Assembly: GCA_938017975.1 (NCBI GenBank)
Contig: CALIKQ010000006.1
Span: forward strand, 120,556-184,555
Direction of reading: 5' to 3'
From: an uncultured Pseudomonadales bacterium
GTDB lineage: Bacteria; Pseudomonadota; Gammaproteobacteria; Pseudomonadales; Azotimanducaceae
Length of the DNA: 64,000 nucleotides
Shown here: positions 55,163 to 64,000 of the stretch, piece after piece
How positions within the stretch are numbered: position 1 is the stretch's first letter
How the letters are laid out: every line of letters begins with the position of its first letter
The notes under the pieces: generated by a model
Databases searched by the model: none
Seen by the model: only the letters and a program-made list of their open reading frames with translations
What the model was told of the DNA's origin: nothing
Made by a program: the position numbers and the translations under genes

Positions 55163-56199
55163 GCATGCTGATTGCCCCAAAGGTTTTAGATTGGTTTGAC
55201 ATCTATGGTCGAAAGGACCTGCCCTGGCAAAAGCAATTATTGCCCTATCCCGTTTGGATTTCCGAGATCATGCTGCAGCAGACTCAGGTCACAACGGTCA
55301 TTCCCTATTTTAAGCGCTTTATCGAACGCTTCCCGACAGTCAGAGATTTGGCTGAAGCGAACCTAGATGACGTGTTGGCCCTGTGGACCGGTCTTGGTTA
55401 TTACGCTCGAGCCCGCAATCTGCACAAGACCGCCATGATGATCATGCAAGATTGGGCCGGTGTGATGCCAACTCGACAATCCGACTTAATGACATTGCCC
55501 GGGATTGGTCGCTCGACTGCGGCCGCGATTGCAGCGATTTGCCATGGAGAGGCAGTTGCAATTCTCGACGGGAACGTCAAACGCGTGATTGCCCGGCACT
55601 TCGCGGTCGGGGGATGGCCCGGACAATCATCAACCCTGCGAGCACTTTGGATCCACGCTGAAGCACAAACCCCCAATAAGCGGATCGCTGACTACACCCA
55701 GGCCATGATGGATCTTGGGGCGACCGTTTGCACTGCCAGGCATCCAGCCTGCCACGCTTGTCCCATTCGGTCATCCTGCAGTGCCAGAAAAACAGCCCGT
55801 ATCGACGAGTATCCCGGTAAGAAACCCAAAAAAGTAAAACCCAAAAAATCAACCGCCATGCTCATTGTCAGAACGCGAGGGGGCGATATCCGATTGGTCC
55901 AGCGTCCCGCTCAAGGCATATGGGGTGGCCTGTTTAGCTTCCCAGAGTGCCCGTTGGATGAGCTCGAAACGAAGCTGCCAAGCAGCGCGGTCAGCGTGAT
56001 TAAACTGCCAGCCTTTAAACATCAATTCACGCATTTTGAACTTACCATTCAGCCAGTTCTTATCGACATCAAGCGCCGTCAAGACGTACCAAAGGTACCT
56101 AACGGCACCTGGCTGGGCTCAAACCAACATCCCGGGTTCGGGCTCAGCAGGCCCGCCGAGCGGCTCATCAAAATCGTGACCGAATTGCCGTTCTCATGA
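55159..56199 (+). CDS. mutY: Adenine DNA glycosylase MutY
   Basis: MutY removes adenine mispaired with 8-oxoguanine. The 346-residue protein has the catalytic E36 in ISEIMLQQTQV, a helix-hairpin-helix LPGIGRSTAAAI, D137 in ILDGNVKRV, four iron-sulfur cysteines C191, C198, C201 and C207, and a C-terminal NUDIX-like recognition domain. All are intact. It is followed by yggX, as in E. coli. Confidence 0.97.
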   Translation: MSMLIAPKVLDWFDIYGRKDLPWQKQLLPYPVWISEIMLQQTQVTTVIPYFKRFIERFPTVRDLAEANLDDVLALWTGLGYYARARNLHKTAMMIMQDWAGVMPTRQSDLMTLPGIGRSTAAAIAAICHGEAVAILDGNVKRVIARHFAVGGWPGQSSTLRALWIHAEAQTPNKRIADYTQAMMDLGATVCTARHPACHACPIRSSCSARKTARIDEYPGKKPKKVKPKKSTAMLIVRTRGGDIRLVQRPAQGIWGGLFSFPECPLDELETKLPSSAVSVIKLPAFKHQFTHFELTIQPVLIDIKRRQDVPKVPNGTWLGSNQHPGFGLSRPAERLIKIVTELPFS

Positions 56200-56267
56200 A
56201 CCAACGCCATAGGACGTGTGCTGTCACCCCCACCGTGAGATACTGCTCGTGAAAGAGGAGCTGAATC

Positions 56268-56543
56268 ATGACCCGAACCGTGTTTTGCAAATTGTTACAA
56301 CAAAATCTACCCGGTCTTGACGCCCCGCCCTTTCCAGGCGCGACGGGCCAGGAAATTTTTGAGCACGTTTCCGCGCAAGCTTGGCAGCAATGGCAAGATC
56401 AGCAAACCATGCTGATCAATGAAAAGCACCTCAATATGATGGACAAAAAACATCGGAAGTATTTAACAGAACAACGGGCGCTTTTTTTCAGCGGAGAGCA
56501 CGTCGATCAAGCCGAAGGGTTCGTCGCGCCTGACGAAACATAG
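56268..56543 (+). CDS. yggX: Fe(II)-trafficking protein YggX
   Basis: YggX protects iron-sulfur clusters from oxidation. The 91-residue protein starts MTRTVFCKLLQQNLPGLD with the conserved Cys7, and has PFPGATGQEIFEHVSAQAW and the helical middle LINEKHLNMMDKKHRKYL. It follows mutY as in other gammaproteobacteria. Confidence 0.96.
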   Translation: MTRTVFCKLLQQNLPGLDAPPFPGATGQEIFEHVSAQAWQQWQDQQTMLINEKHLNMMDKKHRKYLTEQRALFFSGEHVDQAEGFVAPDET

Positions 56544-56724
56544 CGCCTGATCAAACCTGGCGCCACGTTCATACCGAGCCAGCATCGGGGCACCTCTACT
56601 GAATACGCGGCAACATAGACGGACGCAAACCTAAAACGCTGTGCGCTATTCAGCCTGCGTCTGATCTGATGAGAACCTGCTCTGACCCGAACTTCACAAT
56701 CCTTGGGCTAACCTTTAGGCCCGT

Positions 56725-57546
56725 TTAGATGACATAGCGGTCGTTGGCTGCTCTCACCGTGATCTCACTGATGACAACGCCCCATGGTTGATCCATTGCG
56801 TGGAGCATCTGCTCGACAAGGAGTTCAGGATCAAGTGCCGCATACTCGATGGTATCCTTAGACACCAACGCTGGGTCTGCAGACCCAGCCGCAATTTGAC
56901 CCATGGTCCCCATATAGCCCTCATAATTTGCCCCCAAGATCCCTGCAATGGCAGACGGATTGATCACACCGCCACCAAGTCCAGTGCCTGGAACACCGGT
57001 TGGTTTGACCACAGTCACCTTAATCTTGCCTTGAGATTCCAATCGAAGTGATTCCGAGAGCTGGTTGACCGCGGCCTTGGTGGCGCCATACACAGCGCTC
57101 CCTGCAACGGCTGCGTTACCGTAGATCGAGGACAGATTGACCACATGTCCACGCCCGGCTGAAATCATCTGGTCGTGAACAGCGATGATGCCGTTGAGAA
57201 CCCCTTTGATATTCACATCGATGCAACGGGCCCAGGCCTCTCCAGCCTCGGCATGGTCGCGATAAAAAGCGAGCGGCATGATCCCAGCATTGTTGACTAA
57301 AACATCAATGCCCCCAAAAGCCTCAACGCCTGCAGCAACCGCACCCGTCAAATCGCTTATGTTTGTCACATCGGCGGACCTCATGAGGCAACGTTCTGAT
57401 GGTCCTATCGCAGCAGCCAAGGCAGTCTCATCTAAATCGAGCGCGACAACAAATGCTCCCCGCTCCAAACACCGAAGCGCCAACAGCGCACCAAAACCTC
57501 CGGCGGCCCCAGTAATCATAACGACTCGGTCTCGTAAGTAACTCAA
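56725..57546 (-). CDS. Short-chain dehydrogenase/reductase
   Basis: The 273-residue protein has the cofactor motif TGAAGGFG, DVTNISDL, the NNAG motif in VLVNNAGIMPL, catalytic Ser in NLSSIYGNAA, and the YxxxK pair in YGATKAAVNQL. It is a classical SDR of unknown substrate. The aspartate in VALDLDE after the second strand favours NAD over NADP. Confidence 0.93.
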   Translation of the reverse strand: MSYLRDRVVMITGAAGGFGALLALRCLERGAFVVALDLDETALAAAIGPSERCLMRSADVTNISDLTGAVAAGVEAFGGIDVLVNNAGIMPLAFYRDHAEAGEAWARCIDVNIKGVLNGIIAVHDQMISAGRGHVVNLSSIYGNAAVAGSAVYGATKAAVNQLSESLRLESQGKIKVTVVKPTGVPGTGLGGGVINPSAIAGILGANYEGYMGTMGQIAAGSADPALVSKDTIEYAALDPELLVEQMLHAMDQPWGVVISEITVRAANDRYVI

Positions 57547-57676
57547 TAGATTCTCCTTTTTAGCTCAGGGTCAACAAATCCTCAGGGCGTTGACGAAACC
57601 CGAACGCATGAGCCCAGGCTGGCATTATCTGCTTACAACCTTGATGCGATCCAGTCCTTGCAAATTCATACCGCGG

Positions 57677-60600
57677 TCATCGAATATCCATCTCAGGTCG
57701 CTCGTACCACCATAGGCGCACTGCCGGTCGGTCACCGGTGACTGTCTCGGCCAATGTTTCTGCTTCAAACAATCGGCCATTGAGCATCACTCGGTCTATA
57801 TCTTCGGTGTGGTGGATATCCTCGAGCGGGTTCTGATTCAGGATAACTAAGTCAGCCAATTTCCCTACTTCGAGACTTCCAACCGAGTCAGACAGCCCCA
57901 AATATTTTGCAGGGCTTGTCGTCGCCAGCTTTAACGCGTCCATGGGCGCAAAGCCGCCTCGAGCAAAACTCCACAACTCCCAGTGAGTCGCTAATCCCTC
58001 ACGTTGCCCGTGCGCTCCGGTATTCACGGTAACGCCCTCCTGAGCCAGCAAATACGCAACCGCTGCAGCATCATCATCCTTATAATCGACCTCTGGGGCC
58101 ATCACTCGTCGAACCGAGCGCGCCTGCAACCGGCCAGGGGGAACAAACCGACTTAACAAACGGTGCTTCCACACCTCAGTGTGCTGGTAGTAGTAATCCT
58201 CCGCGGTCAGGCCGCCATAAGTGACAACCAAAGTCGGCGTGTAACCAGTTTTAGACTGCCGCCAGAACTGTACGACATCGTCATAAATTTCAAGCGTAGG
58301 AATATTATGCTCGATCCCACTGGCACCATCAGCGATCAAATTCATGTCCTGATGAAACAAGGATGCCCCTTCGGCAACCACCAACAATCCTTCCTGACGG
58401 GCAGCCTCAATCACTTGTTGGCGTTGATCCCGCCTCGGTTGATTATAATTCTTAATACTGATGGCACCCTGGGCTTTCAGCCGTCTCACATGCGCCAACG
58501 CATCATCCAGATCATCCACGACGGCATAACCTAAACTCTTCGCGCCGTAGACGACGTTGCCGGTTGAGAAGATTCTCGGACCAAGAATTTTCCCCGACTT
58601 TTGATACTCCGCAGCAGCAAAAACTTGGCGCGCTTCGCTTGAAGGATTATGAATCGTGGTCACTCCAAGCGCTAAGTGCGCCAGAAGCGACCAATTGTTT
58701 TGGGGCAAAATGCCTGAGCGACCATAAGGCCCATGCGCGTGTGCATCAATGAGTCCTGGGATCAGGGTTTTACCTGTGACGTCAACACGGGTCGCATCTT
58801 TTGGAATCAGCAGCACGCCAGCAGGTCCGAGTCCGACGATGCGATTATTTTCAATCACAATGACGCCGTTTTCGATCACGGTATCATCAGCATCCATCGT
58901 GAGAATCCGCCCACCTACAAGCGCCACCGAGCCGTTAGGCTGATCGCTTTTGACTTCTTGCGAAAGATCCACCGAAGCAGATTCGTCAAGGGTCGACCCT
59001 GCTGTCATCACGGTTTGCTCGTACCGCTTCGCGCCCATGGACCAACCCAATCGCTGACCGTCTTTCGACCAAGCCACATCGGTTGCCCCATCAGCACTCA
59101 ATTGCTTCAGACTCAATCCATCGAAATTAGCACTCAGGTCCAACGGAACACCTAAGGCGGGCAATTTTGCCAGATACAATTGGTAATTCTCGATAAAGGC
59201 GATATGTTCGCCGGTCGGTGACACCCAAAGTTGACGAATCAACGCGCCGCTCGCGTGTTGACGCGGCGTTTGCCCAAGAACGTCGCGCGAATGCAGCACC
59301 GTGAGCGCACCACCATCACTGCCTCGACCCTCAGCAGACCAATTCCTGTGGCTATAAAAAACTCGATTACCTGGACCAAAGTGGGGACCAAAACCATCCT
59401 TTGAAATTTTTGTCTCGACGCCCTGCTTAAGATCGTAAACATAAATTCCCGGCGCCTGCCCCCACTCCGGGTGGGTCAGATCTGAACCATTGAGTTTTCG
59501 GTAAACCAAAAAACGATCGTCCGCAGAAAGTTCAAGGTCGACATAATGCCCGGGAGAGAGAGGTAACTTCTTCGCCTGACTACCGTCGTCATGAGCCGAC
59601 CAAATCGCGCCCAAAGTCGTGTCAGACCAAGTTAAAAAATAAAGTGCATCGCCACTGCTTTGATAAACCGGTGAAAACGCATGGTCATCGCGCTTCTCAT
59701 CAAACAGAGGTCTCGGTTGACCACCGAGTGTTTTCAGAAACAGTTCGCCCAGGGATTCAAAAATAAATTGGTCACCTGACGGGCTTGAACGCGCGTAACG
59801 TACCATTTTGGTCCTGAAGCTGGGCTCAAAAACATCAAATGATGGCTCAGGTGGCATGTAGATTTGGCGCTCAGACTGCACCCTGAATGGGATTGTTCGT
59901 TGCTCGCCAGTTGCTACTGCCACCTTACGCAACTGCCCACCTGCCCAATAAATGATGTGCGTGCCTTCGGGGGACCACGCCATGTTGGGGTACAGACCGT
60001 ACACGCCCCATGTTTCTTGCATGTCTGGATCTAAATCATCGGCAACCAGTGTCTGTCTCTGACTGTTAAGGTCAATCACGAACAGTTTGGATTCAGTCCT
60101 GATTCGCTTCACGAAGGCAAGGGTATTGTCCTTCGGTGAGGGAACAGCTCGCACAGCACCACCAAAGCCGCTCACCACGGTGTCCGTTTCGCCGTCGTCT
60201 AGGTTGAGGCGCTTAATTTCAAACAACCCACCATGGCTGTCTTCGTGATAAATAAAAGTGTTTCCAGGGCTCGCGCTCTGGGTGTAGAAGAGGCTCTTCC
60301 CATCGCTGGAAAAAGCGGGCTCTCCTAATTCTTTCTGATAGTTTACATTGGGCCTTTTTACGAGCCGAACACCACTGGTTTTGTCCTTCGGGTTTGATTC
60401 ATAGAGCCAAATTTCACCCGTACCCAAAGACCGAGACGTTGTGAAGTGTTTTTTGGCAGCGATGAAATCACCCGATGGGTGCCAGACGGGACTGTTGAGC
60501 AATCTAAACGTCTCAAAACTAATCTGCCGCGTCTCGCCTGAATCAAGCGCGATCACCCAAATATTGTCTCCGCCTGCGCGATCAGAGACAAAAGCGACCT

Positions 60601-60979
60601 CCTTTCCATCGGGACTGAATCGAGGCTGAATATCCCAGGCCATGCCCTCGGTCAAACTGCGGGCCTGTCCGCCTTCAATATCAAGTAAATAGAGATCGCC
60701 GAGCAAATCGAAGACCAACAGACGGCCATCTGGAGAAACGTCAACACTCATCCAGGTGCCCTCCTGGGTATCGATCGTAGCGACGGTAAAATTTGCAGTC
60801 GTCGGCGGTTCATCGACAACCCAGCTACCAACGGAGTTCTCGTCAGCATCGGCCCATCCAGGCATTCCGATTGTTGCGAGACACAAAGCCAGGACAGGCA
60901 CCCAATCAGGAGCGAAGGAGCAAAGCCATTTCCAAAACCGCCTGCGGCCCGATTCCTCGGTTGTGATTGCTGACAGCAT
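57677..60979 (-). CDS. Exported beta-propeller plus amidohydrolase protein (1100 residues)
   Basis: The protein has a basic N-terminus and hydrophobic stretch ending near GWA-DADE, so it is predicted to be exported. The first 650 residues hold repeated TolB/WD40-like (PD40) blades such as FSPDGKEVAFVSDRAGG and WSPEGTHIIYWAGG. An amidohydrolase domain follows with metal ligands H747 and H749 in LIDAHAHGPYG, a Lys in ISIKNYNQPRR, and further His in GIEHN and TGAHGQREG. A role in cleaving cyclic amides or peptides is possible. The ATG has a GGGGTGAAAG ribosome site. Confidence 0.93.
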   Translation of the reverse strand: MLSAITTEESGRRRFWKWLCSFAPDWVPVLALCLATIGMPGWADADENSVGSWVVDEPPTTANFTVATIDTQEGTWMSVDVSPDGRLLVFDLLGDLYLLDIEGGQARSLTEGMAWDIQPRFSPDGKEVAFVSDRAGGDNIWVIALDSGETRQISFETFRLLNSPVWHPSGDFIAAKKHFTTSRSLGTGEIWLYESNPKDKTSGVRLVKRPNVNYQKELGEPAFSSDGKSLFYTQSASPGNTFIYHEDSHGGLFEIKRLNLDDGETDTVVSGFGGAVRAVPSPKDNTLAFVKRIRTESKLFVIDLNSQRQTLVADDLDPDMQETWGVYGLYPNMAWSPEGTHIIYWAGGQLRKVAVATGEQRTIPFRVQSERQIYMPPEPSFDVFEPSFRTKMVRYARSSPSGDQFIFESLGELFLKTLGGQPRPLFDEKRDDHAFSPVYQSSGDALYFLTWSDTTLGAIWSAHDDGSQAKKLPLSPGHYVDLELSADDRFLVYRKLNGSDLTHPEWGQAPGIYVYDLKQGVETKISKDGFGPHFGPGNRVFYSHRNWSAEGRGSDGGALTVLHSRDVLGQTPRQHASGALIRQLWVSPTGEHIAFIENYQLYLAKLPALGVPLDLSANFDGLSLKQLSADGATDVAWSKDGQRLGWSMGAKRYEQTVMTAGSTLDESASVDLSQEVKSDQPNGSVALVGGRILTMDADDTVIENGVIVIENNRIVGLGPAGVLLIPKDATRVDVTGKTLIPGLIDAHAHGPYGRSGILPQNNWSLLAHLALGVTTIHNPSSEARQVFAAAEYQKSGKILGPRIFSTGNVVYGAKSLGYAVVDDLDDALAHVRRLKAQGAISIKNYNQPRRDQRQQVIEAARQEGLLVVAEGASLFHQDMNLIADGASGIEHNIPTLEIYDDVVQFWRQSKTGYTPTLVVTYGGLTAEDYYYQHTEVWKHRLLSRFVPPGRLQARSVRRVMAPEVDYKDDDAAAVAYLLAQEGVTVNTGAHGQREGLATHWELWSFARGGFAPMDALKLATTSPAKYLGLSDSVGSLEVGKLADLVILNQNPLEDIHHTEDIDRVMLNGRLFEAETLAETVTGDRPAVRLWWYERPEMDIR

Positions 60980-61058
60980 CTTTCACCCCCTCACGTCATT
61001 GCACTCAAAGAAAATATTTTGCTATCGTCATTATGAACTGATCCGGTATTTGATAGCT

Positions 61059-61526
61059 ATGACCCCGGCAATCGACGTCCTTAAGCAAGCCTCTGCCTCC
61101 TATCGACTCCATCGCTATGCGCATATTGCGGGAGCCACTGATTTTGGTTTAGAAGCGGTCCAAGCACTAGGCCAAGAGGCCGACAGAATATTCAAAACAC
61201 TGGTAGTTGAGCTGACGCCCAAAGAAGTGGTCGTCGCCTGCGTGCCTGTTTCAGCGACCCTCAACTTAAAATCCCTCGCCAGCGCCTGCGGGGCAAAAAA
61301 AGCCATGATTGCACAACCATCGAAGGTGCCTGGGATTACCGGTTATATCCTGGGAGCAGTGAGCCCCATCGGACAAAAGCAGTCTTTGCAAACACTGATC
61401 GACCGGTCTGCAACCCTTCACACCACGATCTTCATCAGTGGTGGTCGCCGAGGTCTAGAAATAGAAATTACCAGCGATGCCTTGCTGGCTTTATGTTCGG
61501 GGCGACTGGCCGATCTTGCGGCATAA
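61059..61526 (+). CDS. ybaK: YbaK/EbsC-family aminoacyl-tRNA deacylase
   Basis: The protein hydrolyses mischarged tRNA such as Cys-tRNA(Pro). The start at 61059 gives 155 residues. The catalytic K46 is in IFKTLVVEL, and the region GAKKAMIAQPSKVPGITGYILGAVSPIGQK is characteristic of the Cys-tRNA deacylase type. The frame is open further upstream but into the promoter region of the divergent gene, so the shorter start is used. Confidence 0.93.
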   Translation: MTPAIDVLKQASASYRLHRYAHIAGATDFGLEAVQALGQEADRIFKTLVVELTPKEVVVACVPVSATLNLKSLASACGAKKAMIAQPSKVPGITGYILGAVSPIGQKQSLQTLIDRSATLHTTIFISGGRRGLEIEITSDALLALCSGRLADLAA

Positions 61527-61578
61527 GCCCTAAAACCCATCTCGCAAAAAACACGCTGCGCTCGACAAGCATCGCGCT

Positions 61579-61914
61579 TCAAGGCCGAATTCGCAGCTTC
61601 GCCACCCACGCAAAATGCTTTTGTAAGGCAGGGTCACCGAGCAGCATCTCCGAAGAACTGAAACGTTTTGCCAAAGTCATTTCATCGTAAAGTCGATGGA
61701 TCCCTTTGTGACAATCGCGACAAACGTCAACACCAACATTGAGCTGGGCCTTCGAGTAGCGGCGTCGAAAGTGAACCCTACGGTGCAGCTTCTTAGGGAT
61801 CAGGTGATGGAAGGTGAGCTGCCTATGCTGACGGCAACCCGCGCAGAGCTTTGAAGCAACCTCAGCGCGGCGGCTTTTTGTCACTGTGTCTTTAGGGCGG
61901 CGTTCCTCGCTCAC
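61579..61914 (-). CDS. Stand-alone HNH-type nuclease-like protein
   Basis: The 111-residue product starts at GTG. It has two zinc-knuckle pairs, CAGC and CRDC, flanking an HNH-like core TFHHLIPKKLH and ending DCHKGIHRLYDE. The arrangement matches small HNH endonuclease-like proteins found alone in many bacteria. DNA target and role are unknown; it is not accompanied by defence or phage genes. Confidence 0.8.
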   Translation of the reverse strand: MSEERRPKDTVTKSRRAEVASKLCAGCRQHRQLTFHHLIPKKLHRRVHFRRRYSKAQLNVGVDVCRDCHKGIHRLYDEMTLAKRFSSSEMLLGDPALQKHFAWVAKLRIRP

Positions 61915-62090
61915 GGTTCACTCTACTTTGTGATCTCTATCATTTACGGGCACATTACGGAAAAAGAGCACTCGATATCGTCCGAGCATCCGCAATCAAA
62001 CCTAAGTAACGGAGCGCTTAGGCTTGACTTTCCTTACTTGCAGGTCATTGGTCATTACTGCATGATCCGCCCTTTGATTTCGAGGCACCT

Positions 62091-62681
62091 ATGCAGACCG
62101 AAAAAGCACCCCTCCAAACGCCCCAGTCACCGCTACCGGATTCACCCTGGCTCAAAACCTGGTTCGAAATCCTCCATCTCAAGCAGCTGTTCCGCAAAGG
62201 CTGGCTAGAGCGCGGCATTGTACCGGCTCAATGCGAGACGGTTGCAGAACATACTTTTGGCAACGCCATGCTATGCCTACTGCTCGGCCAGCAACAACCA
62301 GAACTGAATCTCGAAAAGGTGCTGCGTATGGCCCTGATCCACGATCTTGGTGAGGTCTATGTGGGAGATCTAACCCCGAGAGACAATGTCGATAAGACGG
62401 AGAAATATCCTCTGGAAAAAGCAGCGTTGACGCAAATATTGGGCGATCTGCCCGGCAGCCAAATCCTGATGGAGAACTGGGAGGAATACGAAGCTCAAGA
62501 AACACCGGAGGCACGCTTCGTCAAGCAAATTGATCGGCTCGAATTTGCACTACAGGCCGCGCATTTTGAACAAGGCGGCCTGATCAACGCTGCAGACCTC
62601 CTGTTAAAGGTTGGTGAACAAATCAGTGAGGCGAAAGAGGTCGCACCCTTTGCTGATCTGTTTATCAAAGGGCCGAACTAA
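62091..62681 (+). CDS. HD-domain protein, 5'-nucleotidase YfbR-like
   Basis: The 196-residue protein has an HD metal-binding domain with H54 in VAEHTFGNAM and the HD pair H84-D85 in ALIHDLGEVYVGDLTPRD, followed by a later Asp in QIDRLEFALQA. YfbR-type enzymes dephosphorylate deoxyribonucleoside monophosphates; the resemblance suggests nucleotide-pool maintenance, with moderate certainty. Confidence 0.88.
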   Translation: MQTEKAPLQTPQSPLPDSPWLKTWFEILHLKQLFRKGWLERGIVPAQCETVAEHTFGNAMLCLLLGQQQPELNLEKVLRMALIHDLGEVYVGDLTPRDNVDKTEKYPLEKAALTQILGDLPGSQILMENWEEYEAQETPEARFVKQIDRLEFALQAAHFEQGGLINAADLLLKVGEQISEAKEVAPFADLFIKGPN

Positions 62682-62912
62682 TAACAATGTCGAGCCGCTC
62701 CCTATCACATCAAGATCTTGTTTCGGCTTATCTTCGAATGATCATTAGACCTGTTCCATCGTCCTGCGAGGACCTTTCAATCGATCAACCCTGAATGCGA
62801 TGATCATGCATGTTATTCTCACCCTGATCGAGCGACAGCGATCATAAGGTTTGGGTGCAGCGTTAGGTCAATCCTCCAAAAAAATTGAAGCACTACTTCG
62901 TAGGAGCAATTC

Positions 62913-64000
62913 ATGGCGTCAATTCCAAAGGGCCTCCTCAGCGATGGCGAGGTGAGCGAACGAATCTTCAATCACATCGACAATAAGACTTCGGACAAAG
63001 GCGATGAAGTCTGGCATGAACCTGTCGAACATTATCACTGCACGACTCGGTTTGCCGACGAGGTCAGGCTGCTCAAGCATTTACCGGTTCCCTTTTGCCC
63101 ATCTGCAGCCATACCGAATGTGGGTGACTACGTTGCTCGCAGTGCTGCGGGCACTCCCCTCGTCGTGGTTCGCTGCGAAGATGGCACAGTGCGCGCCTTC
63201 AGAAATGCCTGTCGCCACCGAGGGATGCAGGTCGCACAGGGTTCCGGCTGCGCTAAATATTTCGTTTGCGCCTACCACGGGTGGGCGTATCGGCTCGACG
63301 GCCGCCTTCAACATATTCCGCACCGTCAAGGGTTCCCAGGTTTAGACGACAATCACCATGGCCTAAAGCCCGTCGACGCAACAGAAAGCCATGGCCTGGT
63401 TTTTGTCACCCAAGAATCACCCATTGGTCGGGGTGCGCTAGACGGGTTAGATACTATCCCAAAACTCCTAACGCCAGACCAAACCATCTTTGCCTCCGAC
63501 GAGAACACTTCTGGCGTCAACTGGAAACTCAATATGGAGGCCAATCTCGAGGGTCTCCACATCAAAACACTTCATCCAGAATCGTTCTTCCCCTACGGCT
63601 ATGACAATCTCACGATCCTGGAATCCTTCGGAAACAATAATCGCGTCACATTCCCATTTAGAAGAATCGAGAAGCTGCGCGATACGCCGGTCGAATCCAG
63701 AAACGTTGCCGGTCAACTTACCTACGTCTACCACTTGTTTCCCAATGTCGCGATCGCCGTGCTTTCCAACCACACCAGTGTCACCATCTCTGAGCCGCTG
63801 ACCACAACCAGCACACGCTTTATCACCTATAAGATGACCAATTCAGGCGAGCAAAGCAGCGAGACCAACATTGCCCGCGCAAAACGTGATGCAGGATTTC
63901 TGGCCGATACTGGAAATCAAGAAGATGCCGCAGCGGTACGAGCAATCCAAGAGGGTTTGACCAGCGGCGCCAACAAACACTTCACCTTCGGGCACTACGA
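62913..64000 (+). CDS. Rieske non-haem iron oxygenase, alpha subunit (3' end outside window)
   Basis: Such oxygenases hydroxylate or demethylate aromatic, quaternary-ammonium or other substrates. An AGGAG site precedes the ATG, and the frame stays open to the window end (362 complete codons). The Rieske centre has C100-x-H102 and C119-x2-H122; the mononuclear iron site has H216 and H221 in EGLHIKTLH and probably D338 in NQEDAAAV. The last visible residues FTFGHYE are near the usual C-terminus, so little is missing. The substrate is not known. Confidence 0.92.
   Translation, partial: MASIPKGLLSDGEVSERIFNHIDNKTSDKGDEVWHEPVEHYHCTTRFADEVRLLKHLPVPFCPSAAIPNVGDYVARSAAGTPLVVVRCEDGTVRAFRNACRHRGMQVAQGSGCAKYFVCAYHGWAYRLDGRLQHIPHRQGFPGLDDNHHGLKPVDATESHGLVFVTQESPIGRGALDGLDTIPKLLTPDQTIFASDENTSGVNWKLNMEANLEGLHIKTLHPESFFPYGYDNLTILESFGNNNRVTFPFRRIEKLRDTPVESRNVAGQLTYVYHLFPNVAIAVLSNHTSVTISEPLTTTSTRFITYKMTNSGEQSSETNIARAKRDAGFLADTGNQEDAAAVRAIQEGLTSGANKHFTFGHY

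Noticed and set aside
60756..61058. Upstream extension of ybaK
   Set aside because: It lies antisense to the start of the 1100-residue gene and the family begins at the ATG at 61059.

Overview
The window is chromosomal DNA of a free-living, probably marine, aerobic heterotrophic gammaproteobacterium. The evidence is gene order. The pilMNOPQ-aroK-aroB block, the divergent PBP1a gene, rpmE/priA/SPOR/hslVU, ubiE-ubiB-hisIE-tatABC, typA facing a glutamine synthetase-ntrBC operon, and trmL/secB/grx/rhodanese/gpmI/envC/ctpA/hisAB are all arranged much as in Pseudomonas and its relatives. No insertion sequence, phage, plasmid or CRISPR array was seen. The genus cannot be named from the sequence alone.

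Layout. 1-7400: the end of gltD, then aroB, aroK and the type IV pilus assembly genes pilQPONM on the minus strand. 7.6-20 kb: PBP1a, L31, PriA, a SPOR protein, the HslVU protease, UbiE and UbiB, HisI and HisE, and the Tat translocase, mostly on the plus strand. 20-28.7 kb: dtd, typA and the nitrogen-control locus (glutamine synthetase, a small exported protein, NtrB, NtrC), then TrmL, SecB, glutaredoxin and a rhodanese. 28.8-35 kb: GpmI, EnvC, a CtpA protease with an inserted repeat tract, HisA, HisB and tRNA-Gly(CCC). From about 35 kb to the end the content is accessory: a DMT transporter, a peroxiredoxin, a PhyH dioxygenase with a pterin dehydratase, a GH2 glycosidase coupled to a serine-hydrolase homologue, a coupled pair of acyl-CoA dehydrogenases, an exported alpha/beta hydrolase with an ABC-2 exporter, an alkylsulfatase-like protein, several oxidoreductases, AsmA-MutY-YggX, a giant propeller-amidohydrolase, small enzymes and a Rieske oxygenase cut by the window edge.

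The most striking observation is at the glnA locus. The slot that normally holds the bacterial type I glutamine synthetase holds a eukaryote-like type II enzyme (GSII). Upstream lie two palindromic NtrC-type sites and a good sigma-54 promoter, spaced as at the classical enterobacterial glnA promoter, and ntrBC follow. The enzyme appears to have been swapped while the regulatory circuit was kept.

Other points of interest: a serine-hydrolase homologue whose catalytic serine is alanine, translationally coupled to a GH2 glycosidase; two adjacent acyl-CoA dehydrogenases that look like the halves of a hetero-oligomeric enzyme; and conserved neighbourhoods from which single genes are missing (ubiJ, argS, hisH/hisF). 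All functional statements rest on reading motifs and gene order by eye. No database search was run.
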